From Candidatus Fusicatenibacter intestinigallinarum (GTDB taxonomy: Bacteria > Bacillota > Clostridia > Lachnospirales > Lachnospiraceae), in NCBI GenBank assembly GCA_019119555.1, contig DWWU01000006.1, forward strand, positions 29,294 through 93,293: 64,000 nucleotides of DNA. The letters run 5' to 3'. Positions within the stretch are counted from its first letter, which is position 1; every line of letters starts with the position of its first letter. The position numbers and the translations under genes are program-made. Shown here in pieces: positions 51,679-59,961 of this stretch. The notes beneath the pieces are model-generated. The model saw nothing but the letters and a program-made list of their open reading frames with translations. It searched no databases and was not told the DNA's origin.

Positions 51679-53151
51679 ATGATAACCTTTATTATTGGAC
51701 TTGTCATTCTTGTGGTTGGCGCAATGCTTTACGGACGATTCTGCGAGCATGTGTTTCAGCCGGACGACAGAAAAACGCCGGCGTATACGAAACAGGACGG
51801 TGTAGATTACGTGCCAATGCGGGAGTGGAAGAACAGTCTGATCAATCTTCTGAACATTGCCGGAACCGGACCGATTCTCGGACCGATCCAGGGAATTCTG
51901 TTCGGGCCGATTGCATTTATTACCATTCCGATCGGCAACATTATCGGAGGGGCAATGCATGATTACTTTTCCGGAATGATCTGCCTGCGTGACGGCGGAA
52001 CGCAGATGCCGGACATGATCCGCAGATACAGCAACAAGGGAATCTATACGTTTTACCAGATCTTCTGCAGTCTTCTGCTTCTTCTGGTAGGCGCTGTGTT
52101 TATTTATACGCCGGGTGATATTGCGGCGACACAGGTATTCGGGTTTGACGGCAAAGCCACCTCGGTTTCCACCTGGGTGATTTACGGAATTATTTTTGTA
52201 TATTATCTGGTTGCCACAGTTTTTCCGATCGATAAGATTATCGGAAGAATCTATCCGGTCTTCGGAGCGATTCTGCTGTTTTCCGCAGTGGGAGTTTTTG
52301 TCGGACTGTTTGTTCACGGTTACCCTCTGATTGAAATCTGGCAGAACTGGAACGGTGCGTTGGTTTCTTACGGCGATTATTTTCAGGCGAATCATTTTAT
52401 CCCTGTTTTCTTTATCACTGTAGCCTGCGGAATCCTTTCCGGTTTCCATTCGACACAGACGGCGATTATTTCCAGAACCATGAAGAGCGAGCGTCAGGGA
52501 CGCATGACATTCTACAACATGATGGTTGTGGAAGGATTTATCGCGATGGTATGGGCAGCAGGCGCAATGGGCGTTTATAATCTTGGTCTTCAGGCGGCGG
52601 ATGCCTCTCTGGCGACGGCTACGATCGGTATTGTCTGTAAGAATATCCTGGGACCGGTCGGCGGTGTTATCGCTCTTCTTGGCGTCATCGTACTTCCGAT
52701 CACATCCGGAGATACGGCGCTTCGCTCTCTGCGTCTTGCAATTGCGGACGCGTTCCACATCGATCAGACTTCTATCCGGAAGAGACTGACGCTTGCAGCC
52801 GGCATTTTTGTCCTGGTGGCAGTGATTCTTGTGTTTGCCAAGATGAATTCCAACGGCTTCAATATTCTGTGGCGCTATTTTGCATGGTCCAATCAGACGT
52901 TGTCCCTGTTCGCATTTCTGGCAATCTCTGTGTGGATGTTTGAGAACGGACGGGCCAGATTTGTATGGATGCCGCTGATTCCGGGTGCATGGTACGCTTT
53001 TATCACGATTACATATATTATGAATGCGCAGATCGGTTTCAATATTCCGTGGACCGGCGCGTATGTGATCGGAATCTGTGCGGCCGCGGCCTATACCGGA
53101 GCGATTATCTGGTATGGGAAGAAACGGGCGGCGGCGAAAAAGAGACGCTGA
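51679..53151 (+). CDS. cstA: Carbon starvation protein A family transporter
   Basis: A 490-residue multi-pass membrane protein (about 13 hydrophobic segments) of the CstA family, implicated in uptake of pyruvate or peptides. Family motifs are clear: NIAGTGPILGPIQGILFGP, GGAMHDYFSGMICLRDGG, and CGILSGFHSTQTAIISRTM. Shorter than enteric CstA (about 700) but typical of the clostridial form. It has its own promoter and a strong terminator, so is monocistronic. Confidence 0.92.
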   Translation: MITFIIGLVILVVGAMLYGRFCEHVFQPDDRKTPAYTKQDGVDYVPMREWKNSLINLLNIAGTGPILGPIQGILFGPIAFITIPIGNIIGGAMHDYFSGMICLRDGGTQMPDMIRRYSNKGIYTFYQIFCSLLLLLVGAVFIYTPGDIAATQVFGFDGKATSVSTWVIYGIIFVYYLVATVFPIDKIIGRIYPVFGAILLFSAVGVFVGLFVHGYPLIEIWQNWNGALVSYGDYFQANHFIPVFFITVACGILSGFHSTQTAIISRTMKSERQGRMTFYNMMVVEGFIAMVWAAGAMGVYNLGLQAADASLATATIGIVCKNILGPVGGVIALLGVIVLPITSGDTALRSLRLAIADAFHIDQTSIRKRLTLAAGIFVLVAVILVFAKMNSNGFNILWRYFAWSNQTLSLFAFLAISVWMFENGRARFVWMPLIPGAWYAFITITYIMNAQIGFNIPWTGAYVIGICAAAAYTGAIIWYGKKRAAAKKRR

Positions 53152-53180
53152 AAATACAGAGAATAATGAAAAGTCAAATT

Positions 53181-53246
53181 CAGCCAGAACGGCGGCAGGT
53201 TTTGGGACGGTAACTCCCGGTGCCTGCAGCCGTTTTGGCTGTTTTT
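53181..53246 (+). terminator. cstA terminator
   Basis: CAGCCAGAACGGCGGCAGG (53181-53199) / CCTGCAGCCGTTTTGGCTG (53223-53241) then TTTTT, which is also the first base run of a family C repeat. Confidence 0.85.
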
Positions 53247-53374
53247 CTATCACAGGAAACTGGGTTCCCTGTGATAGAAAAACGCTCCGCGGGATGCGCA
53301 CTCGCGCGAAGCAGAAATCTGTCGCTAAAGCGACCGCGCTCGGCGCGAGAGCTCCGCGAGCGGAACTCTTTTTT
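53242..53374 (+). repeat. Family C repeat, full length
   Basis: TTTTTCTATCACAGGAAACT with inverted arm CCCTGTGATAGAAAA, the GC-rich core ACGCTCCGCGGGATGCGCAC, central stem GTCGCT/AGCGAC, and closing CTCCGCGAGCGGAACTC. It is followed by TTTTTTCTATAACAG, which resembles the element's own first bases. Confidence 0.82.
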
Positions 53375-53376
53375 CT

Positions 53377-53404
53377 ATAACAGTTCATCTGGCTGAACGG
53401 ATTA
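53377..53404. repeat. Family A palindromic repeat
   Basis: ATAACAGTTCATC-TG-GCTGAACGGATTA, joined directly to the family C repeat and overlapping the stop codon of the minus-strand gene at 53402. Confidence 0.65.
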
Positions 53405-54844
53405 TGATTTTATCTCAGCTTCCAGAAGCTCGTCCATAAAGTGCCGGGCTTCTTCGTCCGTATACAGATATTTCTCATCAATATTTCTGAGGTAATCCAT
53501 GAAAGCGGTGAGAAGACCGGATTCCGTAAAGAGAAGATAGATGGTTTCTTTTTTTCTGTTTGTAAACATCAGGTATCCGTTGGCGGAGCTTACCCACAGG
53601 TGGAAATTCTGGGGAAGATTTTCCAGAGGGCCGCGCAGAATGCTGTAGCGCCCGGAAATGTGCTGACTGAGACGGTACAGCAGAAGCTTCCGGTCCTCCG
53701 GGGGAAACGGCTGGTAAAGCTCCTCCGGAATTTCATAAATTCTCCCTGTTTTCATAAAGCGGCGGATTCCCTCGGACGTATGGAACATGTGACAGGTCCC
53801 GCCGGAGATTTTCTGCTGGAGCTGTCTGATGAAATTGTTCAGCATGGGAAGCAGTTCGCTGCGTTCCGGTGTTTCGGTTCTGACGATCCTGTTTACGAGA
53901 TCGGGAGTCAGAAACGGGATCAAACAGGGTTCCGGCTGCAGGGAATAATACTCGTCGCTTGCCGGGAAAAATTTTAGAACCGTTTCACAGGTGTCCCGGA
54001 TGGAATGGATCGGGGAAAAGAGCGGCGAGCATTTTTCCTGACAGGAATCAAAGTGGCTCTGCAGCGTTTGTACCACGTCCGGATTTCCGTAGAGGATCCC
54101 TGTCTGATAGTCAGAGGTGCAGGTGACCGCACAGGAGCTGGTAAGAATCAGGCAGGAAAGTCCGTTGAGGTTGGAAAAATGCGCATTCACAGCGTCATAA
54201 TAGTAGAAGACGCTGTAATCCAGCGCACGGATGTACAGAGGCAGGATCTTCCGGAGATAAAGCAGATTATGGTCCTGTGAATTTCTGTCCGGCTGAGAAG
54301 TATTTTCGAAGCACACAATATGGCGGATCGGGATCTGGCGATCGTATTCCCCAAGTCCGGTCAGAAGATGAAACAGATAGGTGTAGTCCGGCTGAAGCAT
54401 CAGGCAGATCCGGCCGTCCTCTTTCTGGAGTTCATCCACGATGATCTGGCTGACCACATGGTTTAGCGCCGTGTGCGTGGGAAGCGCACGGCAGTCCGGA
54501 TATGTGGCCGGCCCGGAGCCTGAGCCGGTCAGAGAGAGACTCTCCGACAATCGTGAGACGTCCGGAAAATTCAGCAGGAAATCTTCCACATTCCGCCGGC
54601 TGTTCCAGTTTTTCCAGCCGATTTTTTCAATTTTCCAGGCAGTCAGCAGATCTTCGTATTCCGATGGGGAAAGGCGCATAAAATCTCCCATTCGTTCTAC
54701 GACGGCCTGCTCTTTCGGGTAATCTTTTCCGTTAAGATATTTGTACATGAGTGTACGGTCGACGCCGCAGTACCGGGTCATCGGGTACACGGAAATGTCC
54801 TTCTGATGGACAAACGAACTGAGAAGTCCGGAAAAAGTGTTCAT
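53402..54844 (-). CDS. HTH protein of unknown family, paralog 2
   Basis: A 480-residue protein closely related to its upstream neighbour (54898-56349). The N-terminal 70 residues look like a helix-turn-helix: DISVYPMTRYCGVDRTLMYKYLNGKDYPKEQAVVERMGDFMRLSPSEYEDLLTAW. The remaining 400 residues have no recognised domain but align with the paralog in blocks such as IRALDYSVFYYYDAVNAHFSN, LNGLSCLILTS, FPPEDRKLLLYRL and GPLENLPQNFHLWVSSANGYLMFTNR. The start at 54844 follows GGAGAG. It may be a regulator with a large sensor domain. No function is assigned. Confidence 0.7.
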   Translation of the reverse strand: MNTFSGLLSSFVHQKDISVYPMTRYCGVDRTLMYKYLNGKDYPKEQAVVERMGDFMRLSPSEYEDLLTAWKIEKIGWKNWNSRRNVEDFLLNFPDVSRLSESLSLTGSGSGPATYPDCRALPTHTALNHVVSQIIVDELQKEDGRICLMLQPDYTYLFHLLTGLGEYDRQIPIRHIVCFENTSQPDRNSQDHNLLYLRKILPLYIRALDYSVFYYYDAVNAHFSNLNGLSCLILTSSCAVTCTSDYQTGILYGNPDVVQTLQSHFDSCQEKCSPLFSPIHSIRDTCETVLKFFPASDEYYSLQPEPCLIPFLTPDLVNRIVRTETPERSELLPMLNNFIRQLQQKISGGTCHMFHTSEGIRRFMKTGRIYEIPEELYQPFPPEDRKLLLYRLSQHISGRYSILRGPLENLPQNFHLWVSSANGYLMFTNRKKETIYLLFTESGLLTAFMDYLRNIDEKYLYTDEEARHFMDELLEAEIKS

Positions 54845-54889
54845 GATCGTTCTCTCCTCTTCTGAAGCGATTTTCAATGGACGGATGCA

Positions 54890-54917
54890 GTAACAGTTCA
54901 GCTGTCTGAATGGCTGC
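54890..54917. repeat. Family A palindromic repeat between paralogs
   Basis: GTAACAGTTCAGC-TG-TCTGAATGGCTGC. It provides the C-terminal codons and stop of the upstream paralog. Confidence 0.72.
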
Positions 54918-56349
54918 ATTGGCTGCTGATCAGACGCCGGCTCTGCTCGCTGGTATACAGACAGTTTACATCCAGGTTGTTCAGATAATCCAGAAATGAC
55001 GCCAGAAGGCAGGGTTCTTCAAACAGGAGGTAAACGGTCTGGTTCAACCGGTTGGTAAATAACAGGTATCCGCCGGAGGGTGAGACGTACAGATGAAAAT
55101 TATGGGGCAGGTACTGAAGCGGTCCCCGGAGCAGCTGGTAATTGTCCTGCGGGTTCTCAAGCATCCGGGCGATCAGAAGCTTTCTGTCTTCCGGTGAGAA
55201 CGGAGCGCAGAGACCTTCCGGGATCTCGGAGATTTTTCCGGTTTTCAGAAACGAACGGATGCCGTCCAATGTATGATACACATGAAAATGATTGGAGAGG
55301 ATTCCTTTTTTCTGAAACGCCAGAAAGTCAATCAGCATGGGAACCAGCGTTTTACGGTCGGGAAGCTCCGGATACACATATTTTTCCACCATGTCCGGCG
55401 TAATAAATGGCATAAGACATGGTTCCGGCTGGACGGCATAATTAACTTCCGCACTTTGACCAAGGGTCTGAAGCATATTCAGCTCGTCGGTGACGGAACG
55501 GACCGGATGAAACAGCAGAGAGCATTTTTCCTTATAGTTGCGGAACAGTTCCCAGAGGAGCTGCACGGTTTCCGTCTGCGAGTAAAAAATTCCGGTACGG
55601 TAGTCGGACGTACAGGCAACGGCTGCATCGCCGGTCAGTACCATGCAGGAGAGGCCGTTGAAGCTGGAAAAATGCGATTCTACATTATCGTAATAATAGT
55701 AGATCGTATAGTCCAGCGCGCGGATATACAGAGGAAGCACTGCCTGAAGATACATCAGGTTCGGAGACTGATTACTCTTGTCCAGCTGGCCGGAATTGTT
55801 CAGGCAGAGAATCTGTTCAATATTGAGAGCACATTCGGATTCTCCGAGGCTGGAAAGAAAATGAAACAGATACTCGTTGTCCGGTTGGAGAAGAAGCGCC
55901 AGGCGGCCGTTTTCTTTTGCGGTTTCTTTCAGAATCATACGGCTGAGCGCGTTGTTCACCATGGTCTGTGAAGTGAGCGCCTGACAGCCGGCGGATGCTT
56001 TTCCGCTTTTCGTTTCGGCGGAGCCTGAAGCTGATGACAGAATGACAGGGTCTATTTTGGTCACATCCGGAAAGTTAAGGATGAAATTTTCAACATTTCT
56101 GCGGTTGTAGTAATTCTCCTCTCCGACCTGCGCAATTTTCCATGCGGTTATCAGCTCTTCGTATTCAGACGGTGACAGGCGCATGTAGTCGGCGATCCGT
56201 TCCACCAGCGCCTGCTTTGGCGGCAGGCGTTTTCCGTTGAGGTATTTGTACATGGTGGAACGGTCCAGGCTGCAGTACTGTGTCAGCGGGTAAATCTGTA
56301 TGTTTTTCTGTTCCACAAGAGCGGACAGAAGCGCGGAAAAGCTGGTCAT
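54898..56349 (-). CDS. HTH protein of unknown family, paralog 1
   Basis: A 483-residue protein, tandem paralog of the gene at 53402 with roughly half of residues identical by eye across aligned blocks. The N-terminus is helix-turn-helix-like (NIQIYPLTQYCSLDRSTMYKYLNGKRLPPKQALVERIADYMRLSPSEYEEL), followed by RRNVENFILNFPD and a long domain without recognised motifs. AGGAGG precedes the ATG. It is divergent from the TIR operon, with about 440 bp of repeat-filled DNA between. It could regulate the TIR operon or respond to the same stress; that is inference. Confidence 0.7.
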   Translation of the reverse strand: MTSFSALLSALVEQKNIQIYPLTQYCSLDRSTMYKYLNGKRLPPKQALVERIADYMRLSPSEYEELITAWKIAQVGEENYYNRRNVENFILNFPDVTKIDPVILSSASGSAETKSGKASAGCQALTSQTMVNNALSRMILKETAKENGRLALLLQPDNEYLFHFLSSLGESECALNIEQILCLNNSGQLDKSNQSPNLMYLQAVLPLYIRALDYTIYYYYDNVESHFSSFNGLSCMVLTGDAAVACTSDYRTGIFYSQTETVQLLWELFRNYKEKCSLLFHPVRSVTDELNMLQTLGQSAEVNYAVQPEPCLMPFITPDMVEKYVYPELPDRKTLVPMLIDFLAFQKKGILSNHFHVYHTLDGIRSFLKTGKISEIPEGLCAPFSPEDRKLLIARMLENPQDNYQLLRGPLQYLPHNFHLYVSPSGGYLLFTNRLNQTVYLLFEEPCLLASFLDYLNNLDVNCLYTSEQSRRLISSQCSHSDS

Positions 56350-56383
56350 AGATATCCTCCTGAAAGTAGTATTGTGGGGAAAT

Positions 56384-56411
56384 GCAGCCGTTCCGGCAGA
56401 GGAACGGCTGC
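56384..56411. repeat. Family A palindromic repeat
   Basis: GCAGCCGTTCC-GGCAGA-GGAACGGCTGC, upstream of paralog 1. Confidence 0.6.
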
Positions 56412-56508
56412 TATGAAAATGATAACAGATGGTTCTGAAAATATGATATATTATACCATACTTTGGTCTTGTTTGCGGAACCCTTTTTTGAATCTTTTAT
56501 CACTTCCC

Positions 56509-56536
56509 GTAACCGTTCAGCCACCTGCACTGTTAT
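56509..56536. repeat. Family A palindromic repeat
   Basis: GTAACCGTTCAGC / CTGCACTGTTATGG, directly followed by a full family B copy. Confidence 0.6.
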
Positions 56537-56537
56537 G

Positions 56538-56643
56538 GCATCCGTCCATTGAAAATCGCTTCGCGAGGGGACGGATGTCCACAGACGGTATGCATTCATA
56601 TGGTCTGTGCAGTGAACGAACAGACCTGGCTGAACTGTAGCCG
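56538..56643 (+). repeat. Family B composite repeat, fullest copy
   Basis: Starts CATCCGTCCATTGAAAATCG and pairs ATCCGTCC with GGACGGAT across CGCTTCGCG. The palindromic part GGTCTGTGCAGTGAACGAACAGACC follows, and it ends TGGCTGAACTGTAGC, one arm of family A. Confidence 0.75.
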
Positions 56644-56690
56644 GGAATGCTCTGTGGGTCAAACGATCTGAAGGAAGAATAAACTCAAAA

Positions 56691-56720
56691 TTGACCAGTG
56701 TCCGAGACGCGTGATATACT
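56691..56720 (+). promoter_or_regulatory. TIR operon promoter
   Basis: TTGACC (56691-56696), an 18-bp spacer and TATACT (56715-56720), 68 bp before the TIR start codon. Confidence 0.6.
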
Positions 56721-56787
56721 CATTGTGATAAATGGAGAAAGCTGTCGCCGGTCAGTGTACAGCCTGCAGAGAACAGGAGAATTGAGA

Positions 56788-58851
56788 ATGGGCAGAAAGA
56801 TATTCATAAGTTATTCACATCAGGATCATGTGTGTGCGCAGGGTATCGCAAGATTTCTGCTGCGGCAGAATTATGATGTGTGGATTGACGTCGAAAGAAT
56901 TGTAAGCGGACAGAAATGGGCCGCAGATATTAATGAAGCGCTTCAAACCGCTGATACTGTGTTTGCAGTTATTTCAAAAAATTCTGTAAGAAGAACAGAA
57001 GTTTTGAGAGAAATATCGGAAGCAATAAAGAGAAGTGAGGAAGAAGAAGATTTCAGAATCATTTTTGTTGTGATCGGAAACGTGCACCCGTCATGGTTTG
57101 TCAGTGGAGACAGAGAAGTTGAGGAAAAAATCATTCAGTATCTGGAGGCTGTTCAGTTTGTGCAGTTAGACGCCAGGGGAACCATCAGTATTGCAAGTAT
57201 GCAGAATATTCTCAGGGCATTGAATGGAAAAATGATTTATTCCGGCGGGATTGATTTTTCCAAGAGCAGCGATTATATCTATGAGGCAGGCATGCCGGAA
57301 AAAGTTTATGACAATGCGGCAGAGAATAGCTTTTACAGGGTGCATTCCAGCGATTTGGCGCCATCTACGGCCTTTCCGTTTGCGCTGGATAATCAATGGC
57401 TGCCGGATGAAATCATATCTTCGGATTCGGAGCTGCGGGGGCAGTTTTTGAAATATGGTTTTGAATCCGAAAACGTGCAGAAGCATCTGGAGAAATTTCA
57501 GATGAAGAATCTGTACCTTTCGTTAATGCATACGAGACAGATTATCCTGAACAGGGCATCGATCCTGAACAGCCGGAGCTTGCAGGGGTTTTATTGTGAT
57601 GATCATGGTTATGAGGATAAAGAAAAAGAGGCGTTTGCTTCTCTGCTGCAAAATGGAAGCATCATCGTATTTTTATATGGGGATAACGAATTGACTCCTT
57701 ATATCTCAAAATTGCCGCAATATTCGACGATGAGGCATTCTGTCGAAGCGTGGAATGATTTGTGTACCCATGTTTCCATGTACTGCATCAGGGAAAACTG
57801 GGAAACACCTGTGGACAGACATAAACAGGAATTTGTAAAACACTGTACCACGTTGGCATTCAATACGGAAACAAATGAGATGCTTGCGGAATGTTTTGGA
57901 TTCGATACGGCAGAAAAACAGGAATTCTATACAATATTAAAAGAAATTGAGATGACGGTCTTTCTGCAGACCCATATCATCGGAACCGGGCACAGGTCTA
58001 CCGTGGAAGGGTACAGCAGATCATCCTTTTACAAAAGCTTTATCGTAACGGAAAAGAGCAAGGAACATCCGGATCCTGTTCTGAACTGTATTTTCGATGA
58101 GAATAAGCCGTTCCATGAAGAACTGAAGAAGATCATTGATGTGTATTACAATTCCATATTTACGAATTATTTCAATTGTACAGCTCAGATCCCCAGCAAT
58201 ATAAGACCGGAGGACACGTTCATTCATCAGTTGTATCTGAAGCATGGCATCAAGGAAGTGGGTCCGGATGAACTGGAGTATGCTTTTTCAGAGTTTTTCA
58301 AAAATCAGTCCATATTTCAGACCATCAGAGAAATCGGAGATGATTTTTATATTGACGAGTGGGATATGGAAAGAATCGTTGCATACAGAAAAGGACTGCA
58401 CTGGAGAGAATACATAGAGCTGATGGAGTATATTACAAACCGTTCCACTTATTGGGAAGTAGACTTCAGCGAGATAGAAAAACTGATAGAGTTATTTGTC
58501 AACAGCGTAAAAGAATGTAAAAATATGCACAGCGACACAAAAGAGTGTACATTTACGCCTGCGTATACTTTCAGAATCTGTATTGGAAGTAAGGTGCTGG
58601 ATGTTGTCTGCAATGAGAGGGTCAGAAAGCTGAAGACATATCCGGGAATATTTTTTGCCAAAAATCAGAATAGTATGACAATACAGTTTATGATTGGGGA
58701 TTCCACATCACAGAAAAACAGAATATCGGATTCTATTTTTCCTCCGTTGAAAATATTTGACGGAAAAACAAATTTTATGGGAGGAAACGCTTATTTTGAA
58801 GAAATAAGCAATTTTTTAACGGATCAATGTGGCTTTATGTGGATCTATTAA
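56788..58851 (+). CDS. TIR-domain protein with large uncharacterised C-terminus
   Basis: A 687-residue protein. Residues 3-130 form a TIR domain: KIFISYSHQDHVCAQGIARF, NYDVWIDVERI, ADINEALQTADTVFAVIS and EVLREI, whose Glu (about residue 75) lies where TIR NADases keep the catalytic Glu. The remaining 550 residues match nothing I recognise. They are AT-rich in coding and contain no membrane segment, so are probably a cytoplasmic sensor. The start at 56788 follows AGGAG; an ORF extension to 56698 overlaps the promoter. It is 18 bp from a phosphatase gene. Bacterial TIR proteins of this layout often act in phage defence by consuming NAD or making a signal nucleotide. Confidence 0.82.
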   Translation: MGRKIFISYSHQDHVCAQGIARFLLRQNYDVWIDVERIVSGQKWAADINEALQTADTVFAVISKNSVRRTEVLREISEAIKRSEEEEDFRIIFVVIGNVHPSWFVSGDREVEEKIIQYLEAVQFVQLDARGTISIASMQNILRALNGKMIYSGGIDFSKSSDYIYEAGMPEKVYDNAAENSFYRVHSSDLAPSTAFPFALDNQWLPDEIISSDSELRGQFLKYGFESENVQKHLEKFQMKNLYLSLMHTRQIILNRASILNSRSLQGFYCDDHGYEDKEKEAFASLLQNGSIIVFLYGDNELTPYISKLPQYSTMRHSVEAWNDLCTHVSMYCIRENWETPVDRHKQEFVKHCTTLAFNTETNEMLAECFGFDTAEKQEFYTILKEIEMTVFLQTHIIGTGHRSTVEGYSRSSFYKSFIVTEKSKEHPDPVLNCIFDENKPFHEELKKIIDVYYNSIFTNYFNCTAQIPSNIRPEDTFIHQLYLKHGIKEVGPDELEYAFSEFFKNQSIFQTIREIGDDFYIDEWDMERIVAYRKGLHWREYIELMEYITNRSTYWEVDFSEIEKLIELFVNSVKECKNMHSDTKECTFTPAYTFRICIGSKVLDVVCNERVRKLKTYPGIFFAKNQNSMTIQFMIGDSTSQKNRISDSIFPPLKIFDGKTNFMGGNAYFEEISNFLTDQCGFMWIY

Positions 58852-58869
58852 GTGATAAGAGGTTATGCG

Positions 58870-59640
58870 ATGGAAAATAAAAGTAATGAATATACACTGG
58901 ATTTTTGCGAGAAAAAATTGATTCCCCTGATCAGAAACATAGCGGAAAGACGCCTGTCGTCATCCTATCAGATCGAAAGAAAAAGCCATGGAAACTTTGT
59001 CACAACGGCGGATAAGGAGATTGAACAGGATTTGAAAACGGGATTACATGGACTGGCGCCGGCCGCAGGTTTCATTGCAGAGGAAAGCGGGGAGGATTCA
59101 CATACGGGATATAATTGGGTCATTGATCCCATAGACGGCACCACAAATTTTATTTATGGACTGCCGTTTGCAATTTCTGTGGCGCTCACATCCGGGAATA
59201 TAGATAATGTCATTCTTGGCGTTGTATACAATCCCAGGGATAACGTTATCTATTATGCATGCAAGGACAGCGGAAGTTTTGTCATTAAAAATGGCATAAA
59301 AAGGCAGCTGCACGTGGGTTCTTTTGAGGCGAATGAAGGGATTGCTGTATTTGGGATGCCGTATAACAGAGAAAAAACAGAAAAAATCTTTGCGGTTGCG
59401 GAACAAATATATTCGCACGCATCAGATCTGAAACGTATTGGGCCGGCGGCATTGGATATATGTATGGTGGCGGAAGGCAAGGCAAAAATATACTTTGAAC
59501 TGGATTTGAATGTGTGGGACATATGCGCGGGGAAGCTGGTACTGACAGAGGCAGGAGGAAACTGCAGGCAGGAAGGCGATCTGTTTCTGTTTGGAAATGA
59601 AACCGTCTGGGATTGTTATCCGGGAGGAGGTCTTTTGTAA
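58870..59640 (+). CDS. Inositol monophosphatase-fold phosphatase
   Basis: A 256-residue magnesium-dependent phosphatase of the inositol monophosphatase/CysQ/FBPase superfamily. All three metal-site motifs are intact: EESGED (near residue 68), WVIDPIDGTTNFIYG (near 80) and VWDICAGKLVLTEAGG (near 205). The substrate could be inositol phosphate, 3'-phosphoadenosine-5'-phosphate or another phosphorylated nucleotide. The start at 58870 follows AGAGG. It lies 18 bp after the TIR gene with no terminator between, so the two are co-transcribed. Like the TIR gene it looks AT-richer than the chromosomal neighbours. Confidence 0.9.
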   Translation: MENKSNEYTLDFCEKKLIPLIRNIAERRLSSSYQIERKSHGNFVTTADKEIEQDLKTGLHGLAPAAGFIAEESGEDSHTGYNWVIDPIDGTTNFIYGLPFAISVALTSGNIDNVILGVVYNPRDNVIYYACKDSGSFVIKNGIKRQLHVGSFEANEGIAVFGMPYNREKTEKIFAVAEQIYSHASDLKRIGPAALDICMVAEGKAKIYFELDLNVWDICAGKLVLTEAGGNCRQEGDLFLFGNETVWDCYPGGGLL

Positions 59641-59697
59641 GGCATTTGAATCGGTGAAATGACTCTGTAAGACTGAAAGCTAATAAGTGTCTTTATT

Positions 59698-59789
59698 CCC
59701 GCGAGCAACGAGCCAAGCGGACATGCTTGCATGTCCATTTGGCGACTGCCGCGAGGGTCAAAACCCCGCAGTTCTGCTGCGGGGTTTTT
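59698..59789 (+). terminator. Terminator of the TIR operon with repeat-like leader
   Basis: CCCCGCAG / CTGCGGGG with TTTTT (59764-59789) is the terminator proper. It is preceded by a larger imperfect inverted repeat, CCGCGAGCAACGAGCCAAGC with its partner TTGGCGACTGCCGCGAGG around GGACATGCTTGCATGTCC. This looks like a fourth repeat type, present only once here. Confidence 0.75.
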
Positions 59790-59796
59790 GACTTGT

Positions 59797-59840
59797 ACAG
59801 CGCATAATAAATATCTGACCAGATATTTATTATGCGCTGT
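59797..59840. repeat. Perfect 20-bp-arm inverted repeat
   Basis: ACAGCGCATAATAAATATCT and AGATATTTATTATGCGCTGT are exact reverse complements around the loop GACC. It lies between the TIR operon terminator and the zinc-ribbon gene. No T-run follows, so a simple terminator is less likely. Confidence 0.75.
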
Positions 59841-59961
59841 ATTTGTATTTTCAAAAAAAATTTTTTTCGTGAAGCTGGCATAATAAAACTATCAGATCAA
59901 TGAAATGTATTTCCTGAATGACAGACATTCACATTCAAATTCTTTTCAGGGAGGTGCTGAG

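Noticed and set aside
53402..56349. Prophage CI-type repressors
   Set aside because: The N-terminal HTH is plausible, but the proteins are far larger than CI repressors and no phage genes are adjacent.
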